64,000 nt of DNA, from NCBI RefSeq assembly GCF_003813865.1, contig NZ_RMVG01000009.1:1-64000 (forward strand), given 5' to 3'. Position 1 is the first letter of the stretch; every line of letters begins with the position of its first letter. The position numbers and the translations under genes are program-made. A model generated the notes under the pieces. That model was given only the letters and a program-made list of their open reading frames with translations. It made no database searches and had not been told where the DNA came from. Of this stretch, positions 17,977 through 26,549 are shown in pieces. The DNA comes from Candidatus Pantoea deserta. GTDB taxonomy: Bacteria; Pseudomonadota; Gammaproteobacteria; Enterobacterales; Enterobacteriaceae.

Positions 17977-19466
17977 TAATACTCTCCGTTCAGCTCACGA
18001 TGAATGTCTTTCAGGGCGGGATGGATTTTCATGTAAATGCGGTAGTGTCGGTCGTAGGCGTCCCGGTTCGCCGGGTTCGGCAGAAATTCCTTTTGAATGG
18101 ATATGTTATCGGCGACCTCAGCCAGGCTTTCGAGCCAGCCGAGACCGATTGCCGCACAATAATAGGCACCAAGGGTGCCGGTATAGCGTGGCGCCTCAGG
18201 TATCTGGATCCTGATTTGCAGTATGTCAGCCAGCATCTGCATCCAGACGTCGCTCACCGCGCCACCGCCTACCACGCGAATATGATCCAGTGTCGTGCCG
18301 GAGAGTGCATTCAGCCGTTCAATGTTATGCCGGTGGGTAAAACAGATACTTTCCATCATCGCCCTTGCCATATGACGGCGATCGTGGGAAATCGTCAGAT
18401 TGAGGAAGAGTCCCTTGGCATTTTTAGAAAACGGCGCGAGTTCACCCGTCATCCAGTGCGTTGCGATAACGCCATCACTGCCGGGCGGGATCTGATTCAC
18501 CTCTTTACCGATCAGGCTGTAAATGTCGGACTCCAGCACCGTACGTTCTACGCGATAGACCTGGTTAACGACCCAGTCGAGGGCCAGGCATCCGGTCTGC
18601 AACGCAAACACAGCGCCTTCCGTCGCTTTATCGATGGAGAAATAGAGCGGCGCATCCAGCTCCGAGCGTTTATTGATAATGCTGACCAGCCAGGAAGAGG
18701 TGCCAAAATAGAGGTGATTATCGCGCAACTGCGATCGTCCGACGCCCCAGGTAATGGCAACCAGGTCGCCAAAGCCACCCATAACGGGAACGCCGGCCCG
18801 GATCCCTAGTTGAGATGCCGCCGTCTCCTGAAGCGTCCCCACCGCTTCATAGCTATCCCGAGCAGGCGGAAACTTATCTATGTCTCCCGTCAGGCCGGCC
18901 GCATTGAGTACCGACTGATAGTAATCATTGAGTTCGGGGTTCTGTGAACGGATAAAGTCGTCGGAAGGCTCTGTCAGCAGATTGCCCGTGGCTTTAAACT
19001 TGAACCAGGTGTTCAGACCCACTATATGTGCCGACTGCTGCCAGAGCTCTGGCTCATGCTCTTTTACCCACATCAGCCTCGGCCAGTATTCCTGGCCTGT
19101 GCCGATAAAGCGGCCAGCGGCGGCATTGAGCTTCTCAGCCTGTTTTGCCGCTCGGCTGTCCATCCAGATGATGCTGTCCCGCAGGAGTTCACCCGCCTCA
19201 TTCAGACAGATGATGTTTTTCCAGGGGGCCACAAAGACCACGGCCTGAATTTCATCATGGGTAACAGCGCTGCGGCTGATTACTGACTGACTGGTTTCAC
19301 AGATATGCTTCCATATGAGTTCCGGATCCTGTTCAGCCCAGCCAGGCTCAGGCTGGTCGACGGGATAGGACGTTCCCCCTTCTGCCACGACTTTACCCAA
19401 GCGGTCGATCAGGGCTGCCTTGAGGGACGAGGTACCAATATCAAAAGTCATAATATGATCAGGCAT
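17976..19466 (-). CDS. FGGY-family carbohydrate kinase, xylulokinase-like
   Basis: A 496-residue ATP-dependent sugar or polyol kinase. The first phosphate-binding strand reads MTFDIGTSSLKAALID at residues 5-20, the central IIWMDSRAA at about 95, the FGGY_C domain contains RVVGGGAVSDVWMQMLADIL near 400, and the adenosine region follows. The ATG at 19466 has GGAGG seven bases away and overlaps the end of the MFS gene by eight bases. It is coupled on both sides (MFS, kinase, M81), so the three proteins act together. It differs from the second island kinase (26550-27995), which is glycerol-kinase-like. Phosphorylation of an imported polyol or sugar is the likely role. Confidence 0.87.
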   Translation of the reverse strand: MPDHIMTFDIGTSSLKAALIDRLGKVVAEGGTSYPVDQPEPGWAEQDPELIWKHICETSQSVISRSAVTHDEIQAVVFVAPWKNIICLNEAGELLRDSIIWMDSRAAKQAEKLNAAAGRFIGTGQEYWPRLMWVKEHEPELWQQSAHIVGLNTWFKFKATGNLLTEPSDDFIRSQNPELNDYYQSVLNAAGLTGDIDKFPPARDSYEAVGTLQETAASQLGIRAGVPVMGGFGDLVAITWGVGRSQLRDNHLYFGTSSWLVSIINKRSELDAPLYFSIDKATEGAVFALQTGCLALDWVVNQVYRVERTVLESDIYSLIGKEVNQIPPGSDGVIATHWMTGELAPFSKNAKGLFLNLTISHDRRHMARAMMESICFTHRHNIERLNALSGTTLDHIRVVGGGAVSDVWMQMLADILQIRIQIPEAPRYTGTLGAYYCAAIGLGWLESLAEVADNISIQKEFLPNPANRDAYDRHYRIYMKIHPALKDIHRELNGEY

Positions 19467-20733
19467 TTCGGCCTCCTGTCGCGGCAGGACGTCTGGCAGA
19501 GGATGCCGTTTTGCTGGCACCCAGAATGAGATTAACGATCAGGCCGACAACCGCGCTGGCTGCAGTAACGTACCAGGCGAGCGTCCAGCCATATTCCTGC
19601 GCCAGCACTGGCACCCAGACGGGTGCAATAATGCCGCCGGCACCGGCGATGAGAATAACCAGTCCCAGCGCCGGACCACTGGCAGCAGAACCCAGCAGAT
19701 CTGACGGCAAAGAGAGGCCGGGCCCGTTGGTCGCAGGAGTGCCCCAGCCAGCCACCATGGCAATGATGACCGCCATACCAAAACCCAGCGGTGAAAGATG
19801 AGGAATGAGCGCGCAGCCGAGTGCTGCCACGCCGAGCGCCAGCCAGGCATTGGTGAACGTTCGCGCTTTAAGCGGGCCTTTAGACGCGACCAGTCGATCG
19901 GAAATCCACCCGCCAAAGGGCGTGGACACCACGGCTATCATGCCGTTAAGCATGACAATGGTGCCGACTTCACCCGCGCTGAAGTTCAGGGTGTACAGGT
20001 ACTGCGCCAGATAGGAGTACATGCCGTAGCAGTTAAAGAAACAGCAGAACGTCGCGATTCCCAACAGCCATAAGCGGGGTTCAGCATAGATATTCGCAGG
20101 TGAAACCGATGCGGTTTGGTTGAGCGTGGCTCTTTTTTCTTCTTCCAGCGGCGGAGCTTCTTTAACCAGCAGCAGGAAGATAACGACCCCTGCCAGCGTC
20201 AGGCCGGTAATGCACCAGAACGTATTTTGCCAGCCAAGCAGCGGCGTCAGTAATCCGGCAATGTATCCACCCAGCGCCGCGCCCAGCCCAATAGCACCCA
20301 GCAGAATGCCCACCGCGAAGCCTCGCTCCCTGGTCGGGAACCAGCTGGTGATGATGGTGCACATCAGCGCAACCATACACCCCCAGCCCTGAATGAACCG
20401 CAATATAAGTATGAGGTAGTAATTCTGAACAACCGGTATCAGCGCTGATGCAATCAGAAACGCGCTGATCACGATGAAAAAGGTCTTCTTCCAGCCCATT
20501 GAGGCAATCCAGCGCCCCTGGAAAAAACCGCCGATGGCATACCCGGCTATCAGCGCAGCAGAGCCCAACTGTATCCAGGCGGAGGTCAGGCCAAAGGTGA
20601 GCGCCAGTTCATTGACGGCGACAGACCAGGACGTGAGCGACATATAAACGAGTGAGAGCATGAGGGTGCAGCCGGTCAGCGCTGCGTATTTACCTGCTCG
20701 TCTTCCGGGCGAAGTTGACTGCAAGGTACTCAT
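19459..20733 (-). CDS. MFS transporter of the catabolic island
   Basis: A 424-residue inner-membrane carrier with about 12 helices. The motif after helix 2 reads GRWIASMGWKKTFFIV, and helix 4-5 includes RFIQGWGCMVALMC and ERGFAVGILLGAIGLGAALGGYIAG, as in OFA or anion:cation-symporter-like importers of organic acids and sugars. The start MSTLQ at 20733 is preceded by GGAGG. First gene of the minus-strand unit with the kinase and M81 genes, transcribed from the region that holds the 62-bp block conserved with the 27995 promoter. Confidence 0.83.
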   Translation of the reverse strand: MSTLQSTSPGRRAGKYAALTGCTLMLSLVYMSLTSWSVAVNELALTFGLTSAWIQLGSAALIAGYAIGGFFQGRWIASMGWKKTFFIVISAFLIASALIPVVQNYYLILILRFIQGWGCMVALMCTIITSWFPTRERGFAVGILLGAIGLGAALGGYIAGLLTPLLGWQNTFWCITGLTLAGVVIFLLLVKEAPPLEEEKRATLNQTASVSPANIYAEPRLWLLGIATFCCFFNCYGMYSYLAQYLYTLNFSAGEVGTIVMLNGMIAVVSTPFGGWISDRLVASKGPLKARTFTNAWLALGVAALGCALIPHLSPLGFGMAVIIAMVAGWGTPATNGPGLSLPSDLLGSAASGPALGLVILIAGAGGIIAPVWVPVLAQEYGWTLAWYVTAASAVVGLIVNLILGASKTASSARRPAATGGRNA

Positions 20734-20803
20734 AAAACCTCCGGTCATGAATGTTTAGTTTTTGTTGTTTGGGTGTTGATTAATGATCTTTGTGATCATT
20801 TAT

Positions 20804-20865
20804 TCAACACAAATGCCACATTAATTGATCGTTACGTGATGGCTCTCATACTTTTTTCTTATTAT
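20804..20865. promoter_or_regulatory. Conserved 62-bp promoter block, copy A
   Basis: Begins with TCAACACAAATGCCACATTA and ends with TCATACTTTTTTCTTATTAT, with exactly 21 bases between. The same two blocks with the same spacing and an ACGTGA in the middle occur at 28077-28138. Copy A lies about 70-130 bp upstream of the MFS start, the same placement as copy B before the kinase gene at 27995. An extra AAAACCACATT occurs at 20910. Shared regulator binding is inferred; conservation is seen directly. Confidence 0.75.
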
Positions 20866-21056
20866 GACGCTCACATTGTTAACAACTGCTATCAGCAGAA
20901 TTTCACAGCAAAACCACATTCTTTTTTGCAGGGGTATTTCGCTGTGACGGTGCAGCGTTTGTTGACCTGTTTTGAACTGACATCACCGCGATACCTTGAA
21001 AAATGGTCATTTGAGAGCTTCAGGAAGCCCTGATCATGGCGCAAGAGCTTGATCAC

Positions 21057-21079
21057 ACTTATGTGGTTTTAATGTGATA
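21057..21079. promoter_or_regulatory. Inverted island operator before glpA-like gene
   Basis: Read on the minus strand the site is TCACATTAAAACCACATAAG, which matches TCACATTAACCCACATAA inside copy B at 28089-28106. It lies about 80 bp before the flavoprotein start and is oriented oppositely to copies A and B, as is the gene it precedes. Confidence 0.65.
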
Positions 21080-21156
21080 AATGAGTTGTATTGATGTTGA
21101 ATAGGTGTGGCTTTTGTGATTAGATAATGCCAGAACCTGATACCGGGAAAATGTTA

Positions 21157-22554
21157 ATGACACAGTTGAATGAGAATGTTGATGTGGTTGTTATCGGTGG
21201 TGGTGTCGTCGGATGTGCTGTTTTCCGGCGTTTCACCCTGATGGGAGCCCATGTGCTGCTGCTGGAGAAAGGTGGTGATATCCTTTCTGGCGCCAGTAAG
21301 GCAAACAGCGCCATCCTGCATACCGGATTTGATGCGCCTACCGGCAGTCTTGAGCTGAAATGTATGCAGGACGGCTATGAGGAGTACATGGCGATTCACG
21401 AGAAAATGAATCTGCCGTTGCTCAAAACCACGGCTATCGTTGTTGCCTGGAATCAGGAACAGCTGGACGCGCTGCCGGGCATTGTCAAACAGGCACATGC
21501 TAATGGTGTGACGGATGTCATTCAGATTTCAGAGGAAGAGGTTTATCACCGGGAACCTAATCTGGCTCCGGGGGCGCTCGGTGGAGTCTTTGTACCGGGC
21601 GAATACGTTATCGACCCATGGAGTTCACCCCTTGCCTATGTCACCCAGGCCGTGATGCATGGCGGTCGCTATCAATTTAACTGTCAGGTACTGAATGTGC
21701 AGCGAGAGTCGGATGGCTGGGAGCTCACCACAAACCGAGGGATTGTGCGTACACGACTCGTTATTAACTGCGCAGGAAATCACGGCGACCTCATCGATGG
21801 CATGTGGCGCACGCCTGAGTTTGAGATTCGTCCGCGTAAAGGTCAGTTCCTGGTTTACGACAAGGCTTCTGCATCGCAAATCAATGCCATTATTCTTCCG
21901 GTCCCTACGGCAACAACCAAAGGCGTGCTGCTGTGTAAAACGATCTTCGGCAATATGATCCTGGGGCCAACGGCGGAAGAGCAGCAGGACCGCAATCGTG
22001 CAGACGTTGATGAAAGCATGATGAATGAACTGATTGATAAAGGGAGCAGGATGCTGCCTTCGCTGACAGATTATTCGGTCACTGCAACCTATGCCGGGCT
22101 GCGTCCTGCCACAGAAAAAAAAGAATACCGCATTTTCCCTTATCCCCAGGATAAATGGATTACGGTAGGGGGAATTCGCTCAACAGGGTTAACCGCTGCG
22201 CTGGGGATTGCCCGTTACGTTGAGAACCTGTACCGCGATCAGTTTCCGGCGCTCTTTTCACTCGATGAGCCACGCGAACTTCAGTGGCCTCGTATGCCTA
22301 TGTTGTCTGAGTATGAAACGCGTGATTTTGCCTGTCCGGGCAATGGCGGCATTGTCTGTCATTGTGAACTCGTTACGAGGCGCGAACTGGAAGCAGCTTT
22401 CGACTCTGCCGTGCCTCCAGAATGCATTGGAGGGCTTCGTCGCCGCACGCGCGTAATGATGGGCCGTTGCAACGGCTTCTTCTGCAGCAACAATGTCGCT
22501 GAAATCGTCGGTGACCGTCTTGATAACACCATTGTCGTCGGGAAAGTAGAATGA
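21157..22554 (+). CDS. FAD-dependent oxidoreductase, GlpA-like with C-terminal [2Fe-2S] domain
   Basis: A 465-residue flavoprotein resembling GlpA, the large subunit of anaerobic glycerol-3-phosphate dehydrogenase. The N-terminal dinucleotide fold reads VVVIGGGVVGCAVFRRF, and SGASKANSAILHTGFDA matches the substrate-side loop of the DAO family. The last 70 residues form a BFD-like [2Fe-2S] domain with CHCELVTRRELEAA and GRCNGFFC, giving the four cysteines in the C-x-C plus C-x4-C pattern. The ATG at 21157 is chosen because GGGAAA at 21145 is spaced correctly. Its stop overlaps the next start (ATGA). Oxidation of a phosphorylated polyol made by the island kinases is the likely reaction. No GlpC anchor subunit is present. 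Confidence 0.83.
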   Translation: MTQLNENVDVVVIGGGVVGCAVFRRFTLMGAHVLLLEKGGDILSGASKANSAILHTGFDAPTGSLELKCMQDGYEEYMAIHEKMNLPLLKTTAIVVAWNQEQLDALPGIVKQAHANGVTDVIQISEEEVYHREPNLAPGALGGVFVPGEYVIDPWSSPLAYVTQAVMHGGRYQFNCQVLNVQRESDGWELTTNRGIVRTRLVINCAGNHGDLIDGMWRTPEFEIRPRKGQFLVYDKASASQINAIILPVPTATTKGVLLCKTIFGNMILGPTAEEQQDRNRADVDESMMNELIDKGSRMLPSLTDYSVTATYAGLRPATEKKEYRIFPYPQDKWITVGGIRSTGLTAALGIARYVENLYRDQFPALFSLDEPRELQWPRMPMLSEYETRDFACPGNGGIVCHCELVTRRELEAAFDSAVPPECIGGLRRRTRVMMGRCNGFFCSNNVAEIVGDRLDNTIVVGKVE

Positions 22555-23768
22555 GCAGTCAGTATGAAGTCATTATTATTGGTGCCGGACCGTCTGGTCT
22601 GGCCGCTGCCCGCTCTCTGCTTGAGCAGGGCATCAAAAACGTCCTGTTACTCGAACGTGAAAGCGAAGCCGGTGGCGTGCCGCGCCATTGCCGACATCCA
22701 ACCTTTGGCATTCAGACCTATTTTCGTCCGATGAATGGCCACAACTGGGCTGCGCGCATTCTTAAACTCGTGCAGGGGAAATATGAAATCCGCACCAGTA
22801 CGACGGTTGTGAATATTAAGCCCGGTGGCGAGCTGGAAGTTTCTTCCGATCGCGGGCTTGAGACGCTTCATGCGAAACGGGTCATTATTGCAACCGGCGT
22901 GCGTGAAACGCCGCGCCACGCAAGACTGATTAGCGGTCAGAGACCGCAGGGCGTACTAACGGCAGGCGCACTGCAGCAGTTCATCTATCTCAAGAAGCTG
23001 AAGCCGGGCACGCGTCCCGTCATTGTGGGTTCAGAACTTGTGAGTTTCTCCGCTATCTGGACGTTACGCAATGCGGGAATTAAAGCGCTTGCTTTAATCG
23101 ACGAAAACAGTCGCCCTATTGCGTTTAAACCCAGCGCTCTTTATGCCCGCCTGATGGGCGTGAAAGTGCATTTCGGCTCTCACATTACCAAAATCAACGG
23201 TAGCGAGCGTGTAGAAAGCATCGAATTCAAAGATGCCGGTGGTCAGGAGCATCTGTTGGCGTGTGACAGCATCATCTTTACGGGCCGGTTTACGGGAGAA
23301 TATACCCTAATCCGTAAAAGCCATTTGCAGTTCCAGCCGGAAACCGGGCGTCCCTTGTTTGATCAGAACGGCCGCTGTTCAGACCCGAGTTATTTTGCGG
23401 TGGGCAATATGACACACCCTGCCGATATGGGTGACCAGTGTTACCAGGAAGGTCAGCGCGTTGGCCGGTATGTCGCGCGTACGTTATCGGAACAGGATAC
23501 CCGAGCCTTTACAGTCCCTGTGATTCTGGATGACATATTCCGCATTTCGGCACCAAACGTGATTAGCTGTAGCCACAGCAATAAGGGAGAAGTCACCCTG
23601 AACGTGCGTGTTGATAAAGCCCACACCGGCGAAATCGTTGTGACAGATGGCAGTCGTGAGCTTTACCGTAAAAAGCATCGTTGTATGCCCGAGCGACGCA
23701 TATTACTTAAGCACATTGATGTGTCTGCCCTCACACCAGAGAGTACATTAAGCGTTAAAGCTGTTTAA
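22551..23768 (+). CDS. NAD(P)/FAD-dependent oxidoreductase, GlpB-like or HcnB-like partner
   Basis: A 405-residue flavoprotein of the pyridine-nucleotide-disulphide oxidoreductase fold. It has an FAD motif IIIGAGPSGLAAARSLLEQG at residues 8-27, an ATGVRETPRHARLISGQRPQ segment near 114-133, and a second dinucleotide region VIVGSELVSFSAIWTLRNAG near 162-181. The GNMTHPADMGDQCYQEGQ segment is near 285. It lacks redox-active CxxC. About 75 residues at the C-terminus form an extra predominantly beta region with several cysteines not expected in minimal members. It is translationally coupled to the GlpA-like gene, so the two probably form one dehydrogenase complex. Related pairs oxidise glycerol-3-phosphate, proline or other amines, so the substrate remains open. 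Confidence 0.78.
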   Translation: MSSQYEVIIIGAGPSGLAAARSLLEQGIKNVLLLERESEAGGVPRHCRHPTFGIQTYFRPMNGHNWAARILKLVQGKYEIRTSTTVVNIKPGGELEVSSDRGLETLHAKRVIIATGVRETPRHARLISGQRPQGVLTAGALQQFIYLKKLKPGTRPVIVGSELVSFSAIWTLRNAGIKALALIDENSRPIAFKPSALYARLMGVKVHFGSHITKINGSERVESIEFKDAGGQEHLLACDSIIFTGRFTGEYTLIRKSHLQFQPETGRPLFDQNGRCSDPSYFAVGNMTHPADMGDQCYQEGQRVGRYVARTLSEQDTRAFTVPVILDDIFRISAPNVISCSHSNKGEVTLNVRVDKAHTGEIVVTDGSRELYRKKHRCMPERRILLKHIDVSALTPESTLSVKAV

Positions 23769-23790
23769 TTCATTCTTTTCAGTTCACTTT

Positions 23791-23815
23791 AAGGCGGCCA
23801 ACAGACCGCCTTTTT
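23791..23815 (+). terminator. Terminator or attenuator between flavoprotein and FBPase genes
   Basis: AGGCGG and CCGCCT form a 6-bp stem with an 8-base loop, followed by five T residues. It lies 22 bases after the GlpB-like stop and just before the fructose-bisphosphatase start, so it may lower downstream expression rather than end it completely. Confidence 0.7.
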
Positions 23816-23832
23816 CTTGCCTGTGAGAAATC

Positions 23833-24825
23833 ATGATTACGTTTCCAGAATTTGTTTATGGTGAGGCATGCTGTAAATCTAAGCCTGAACTGGCAGCACT
23901 TTTAAATGCCGTAGTTCTTTCAGGCAAGGTCATTAACAGCGAAATAAGGCGGGCCGGACTCGCTGATCTGCTCGGCGATACCGGCGACCAGAACGTACAG
24001 GGCGAATTACAAACCAAAATGGATTTGTTTGCCAACGACTGTTTAAAAAACGCGTTACTCAATCGCAGGGTCGCCGCTGGCTATGCTTCAGAAGAAGAAG
24101 AGCATATTGTCTTATTCAACGATGGCCTCGCAGAAAGCGCGCGTTATGTCGTTCTGGCTGATCCGCTCGACGGCTCGTCTAATATTGACGTGAACGTGAC
24201 GGTTGGAACGATATTCTCTGTCTATGAGAGAATTACCCCCATCGATTCCCCGGTGACAATCGATGATTTTACCCAGCATGGGCGGGCTCAGGTCGCCGCC
24301 GGATACATCATTTATGGCTCGTCCGCCATGCTTGTCTACACCACAGGTAAAGGCGTGCACGCTTTTACCTACGATCAGTCGCTAGGTGAATTCTTTCTGT
24401 GTCGTGATAAATTGCAGCTACCCTCGACCGGAACGACCTATTCGATCAATGAAGGGAACATGCGTAACTATTCGCAGGGAATAAGAAATTATGTCGCAAA
24501 CTGCCAGCAGGAAAATATCAGCACCGGCAAGCCATTCTCATCAAGGTATATTGGCTCACTGGTGGCTGACTTCCATCGTAACCTGATCCATGGTGGGATT
24601 TATCTTTACCCTGAAAGCCGAATTTATAATCAGGGAAAGCTGCGGCTGATGTATGAATGTAATCCAATGGGGTTTATTGCGGAGCAGGCATCAGCCAGGG
24701 CGACTAACGGGTTGTTATCAGTGCTTGACATTGATCCGGACGAACTGCATCAGCGCAGCCCATTTTATGTTGGCTCTTCAGAGCTGATTAAAAAACTGCA
24801 TATAAATCTGGTCAGCATGCTGTAA
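23833..24825 (+). CDS. Class 1 fructose-1,6-bisphosphatase
   Basis: A 330-residue cytosolic enzyme that removes phosphate from C1 of fructose 1,6-bisphosphate or a related sugar bisphosphate. Metal-binding and catalytic motifs are intact: EEEEHIV near 94, [20 protein letters not shown] near 113-132, and the substrate region [25 protein letters not shown] near 250-280. The length matches enterobacterial Fbp, and this is probably an extra paralogue, because the housekeeping gene lies in a conserved different setting. A weak GAGAAA precedes the ATG. It sits at the end of the flavoprotein unit, suggesting that the island feeds triose phosphate into gluconeogenesis or dephosphorylates a pathway intermediate. 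Confidence 0.88.
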   Translation: MITFPEFVYGEACCKSKPELAALLNAVVLSGKVINSEIRRAGLADLLGDTGDQNVQGELQTKMDLFANDCLKNALLNRRVAAGYASEEEEHIVLFNDGLAESARYVVLADPLDGSSNIDVNVTVGTIFSVYERITPIDSPVTIDDFTQHGRAQVAAGYIIYGSSAMLVYTTGKGVHAFTYDQSLGEFFLCRDKLQLPSTGTTYSINEGNMRNYSQGIRNYVANCQQENISTGKPFSSRYIGSLVADFHRNLIHGGIYLYPESRIYNQGKLRLMYECNPMGFIAEQASARATNGLLSVLDIDPDELHQRSPFYVGSSELIKKLHINLVSML

Positions 24826-24842
24826 TTCATATTACGCCCAAT

Positions 24843-24868
24843 AAAAAAGGCGCTTACGCGCCTTTTTT
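24843..24868. terminator. Bidirectional Rho-independent terminator
   Basis: GGCGC and GCGCC form the stem with a TTAC loop, flanked by six A residues on the left and six T residues on the right. It therefore serves both the fructose-bisphosphatase gene (plus strand) and the DUF1937 gene (minus strand). Confidence 0.9.
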
Positions 24869-24870
24869 AT

Positions 24871-25227
24871 TTACTGGAACTCTTTTTCAACTTCTGACCA
24901 TAGACTGACACGCTGATTACGTCCTTTATAGAATTCAATCTCGCGTTGAATACCGGCACTTTTATCCCAGCCTTCTAAATCAAGGATGATCAGCTCTTCC
25001 ATCGTATCCAGGAAGACGGCATCAATGGGCGCCCACATCTTACCGATGTTAGCTTTTTCCGTTTTCTCAAGCACCAGGTTGATCGGGTGTGACATCGTGA
25101 CCTGACTAAACACGGCATTGCCTGATTCAGCGATTTTAGCTGCCACTTTGTTACAGGCCAGATAGCGCTCATGGACCACGTTCTCATCTGCATGGCTGTA
25201 TGGGCATGCCAGAAAAATTTTACGCAT
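24871..25227 (-). CDS. DUF1937 family protein
   Basis: A 118-residue protein. It has the Rossmann-like start MRKIFLACPYSHADENVVHERY followed by ISDAVF-type strands (VFSQVTMSHPINLVL) and LDTMEELIILDLEGWDKSAG. This is the pattern of DUF1937/DUF4406, which resembles nucleoside 2-deoxyribosyltransferases in fold. The ATG at 25227 is preceded by GAGG; a longer frame lacks support. It is the third gene of the unit with the glycerol-kinase-like and EutH-like genes. Its function in sugar or amine catabolism is not established. A glycosidic-bond-cleaving role is possible. Confidence 0.72.
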   Translation of the reverse strand: MRKIFLACPYSHADENVVHERYLACNKVAAKIAESGNAVFSQVTMSHPINLVLEKTEKANIGKMWAPIDAVFLDTMEELIILDLEGWDKSAGIQREIEFYKGRNQRVSLWSEVEKEFQ

Positions 25228-25283
25228 AATTACCTCATGGTGTGACAAATTAATGCGACCATACTGGCCACATCGGTGAAAGT

Positions 25284-26537
25284 TTATTGCGTCAGCTGCG
25301 CAGCAACTGAGGGGTTTTCAGATGCATTCTGTGGGTTTTCATGCTCATCCCGTTTTTCCATTCGCTGTGCTTCGGGAACAGAGATGAATATGGCAATGAC
25401 GACGGCAATCGCGCCGGCTAAAAACTTGCCAACCATAATCGGGAGAACAAGGGTGGGCTGGAAGTTCGCAGTAAATGCCAGATGGTCGCCCAGCGTAGCC
25501 TGGGCGCAGATACCAAAAGCTACGCACAGAACTTTGTCACGCGCACGCATATCTTTGAAGAGGTGAAACACTGCGATGATGTTCGCAAGAACCATGACGA
25601 TGCCTAATGCCCCGGCATCGGTCAGTTTCAGCTTCGCACCAATATATTTCATCGGGCGCTGGCAGTATTTCTGAAACAGATAACAGACTGGAAACGTACC
25701 TGCCAGCATAATGCCGATATAGCCAGCGATCTCAATAGCACGGATCAGCTCTTTCTCATCGGCAAACAACGAGTCAAATACCCAGCCGCCAAATATTTTT
25801 GTAAAAACGCCGGTAAAGTGCTGGACGATACATGCAGCCAGCACCAGCTTAATGAACGCATCCATCACTTTTCCGAATAACAGGAAGCCCGCTACCATGA
25901 GTTCCGTGCGGTATTTAAGCCCCAGCGCCAGCACAAAACAGAATGCAAAGAGAGGTGCCAGTAAATGCAGAGCATTAATAAAGTCAATGCTCAGGTAGTG
26001 ATTAGCAGGAGACGACGTAGAGATAATATCTCTCACAGGGATATTATTAAACGTAATAATCAGCAGAGAGATTAACACGCCAAAAGGAATGCTGATTAAC
26101 CCTGCCATTGCGCCAAGCGCAAGATATTTGTGATCCTTTTTCTGCAGCATAATCAGGCCAACCGGTATCAGATACACGATACTGGCTCCTGATGTATATC
26201 CGATAAGCATCGCGGTGATCCACTGGTCACGATTAGACGCGATGACATCGGCCAGCTGATATCCTCCCATATCCACCGCAATAATGGAAAGCGCCGCAAT
26301 GGATACGTCCGACCCCATGGATTCAAATAATGGCCCTATGGTGTGCGTAATAGCGTAAGAAATAATCGGAATGGCGGCCATTATTCCTGCCTGAGCCAAA
26401 AATACCGGCCCAATTGAGTGAATGCCATTAACAAACTCTTTGCCCAGTCCACTTTCGGGGCGCACGACAGAGGCCATTGCACCGATTAAGGTGCCTGCCA
26501 TAATGATATATATAATGATGTTACCGATCTCAGACAT
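25284..26537 (-). CDS. EutH family transporter
   Basis: A 417-residue inner-membrane protein with about 11 hydrophobic segments, matching EutH, the ethanolamine transporter. It starts GNIIIYIIMAGTLIGAMASV and contains GLGKEFVNGIHSIGPVFLAQ and AVDMGGYQLADVIA, then a C-terminal GICAQATLGDHLAFTANF segment characteristic of the family. No eut enzymes or microcompartment genes are present, so the protein is outside its usual setting. It lies 12 bp after the kinase gene. An amino alcohol or other small polar compound is the likely cargo, to be phosphorylated by the adjoining kinase. Confidence 0.85.
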   Translation of the reverse strand: MSEIGNIIIYIIMAGTLIGAMASVVRPESGLGKEFVNGIHSIGPVFLAQAGIMAAIPIISYAITHTIGPLFESMGSDVSIAALSIIAVDMGGYQLADVIASNRDQWITAMLIGYTSGASIVYLIPVGLIMLQKKDHKYLALGAMAGLISIPFGVLISLLIITFNNIPVRDIISTSSPANHYLSIDFINALHLLAPLFAFCFVLALGLKYRTELMVAGFLLFGKVMDAFIKLVLAACIVQHFTGVFTKIFGGWVFDSLFADEKELIRAIEIAGYIGIMLAGTFPVCYLFQKYCQRPMKYIGAKLKLTDAGALGIVMVLANIIAVFHLFKDMRARDKVLCVAFGICAQATLGDHLAFTANFQPTLVLPIMVGKFLAGAIAVVIAIFISVPEAQRMEKRDEHENPQNASENPSVAAQLTQ

Positions 26538-26549
26538 GGCAGCCTCTTT

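Noticed and set aside
25284..26537. Ethanolamine utilisation microcompartment locus
   Set aside because: Only an EutH-type carrier is present; no ethanolamine ammonia-lyase, shell or cofactor genes accompany it.
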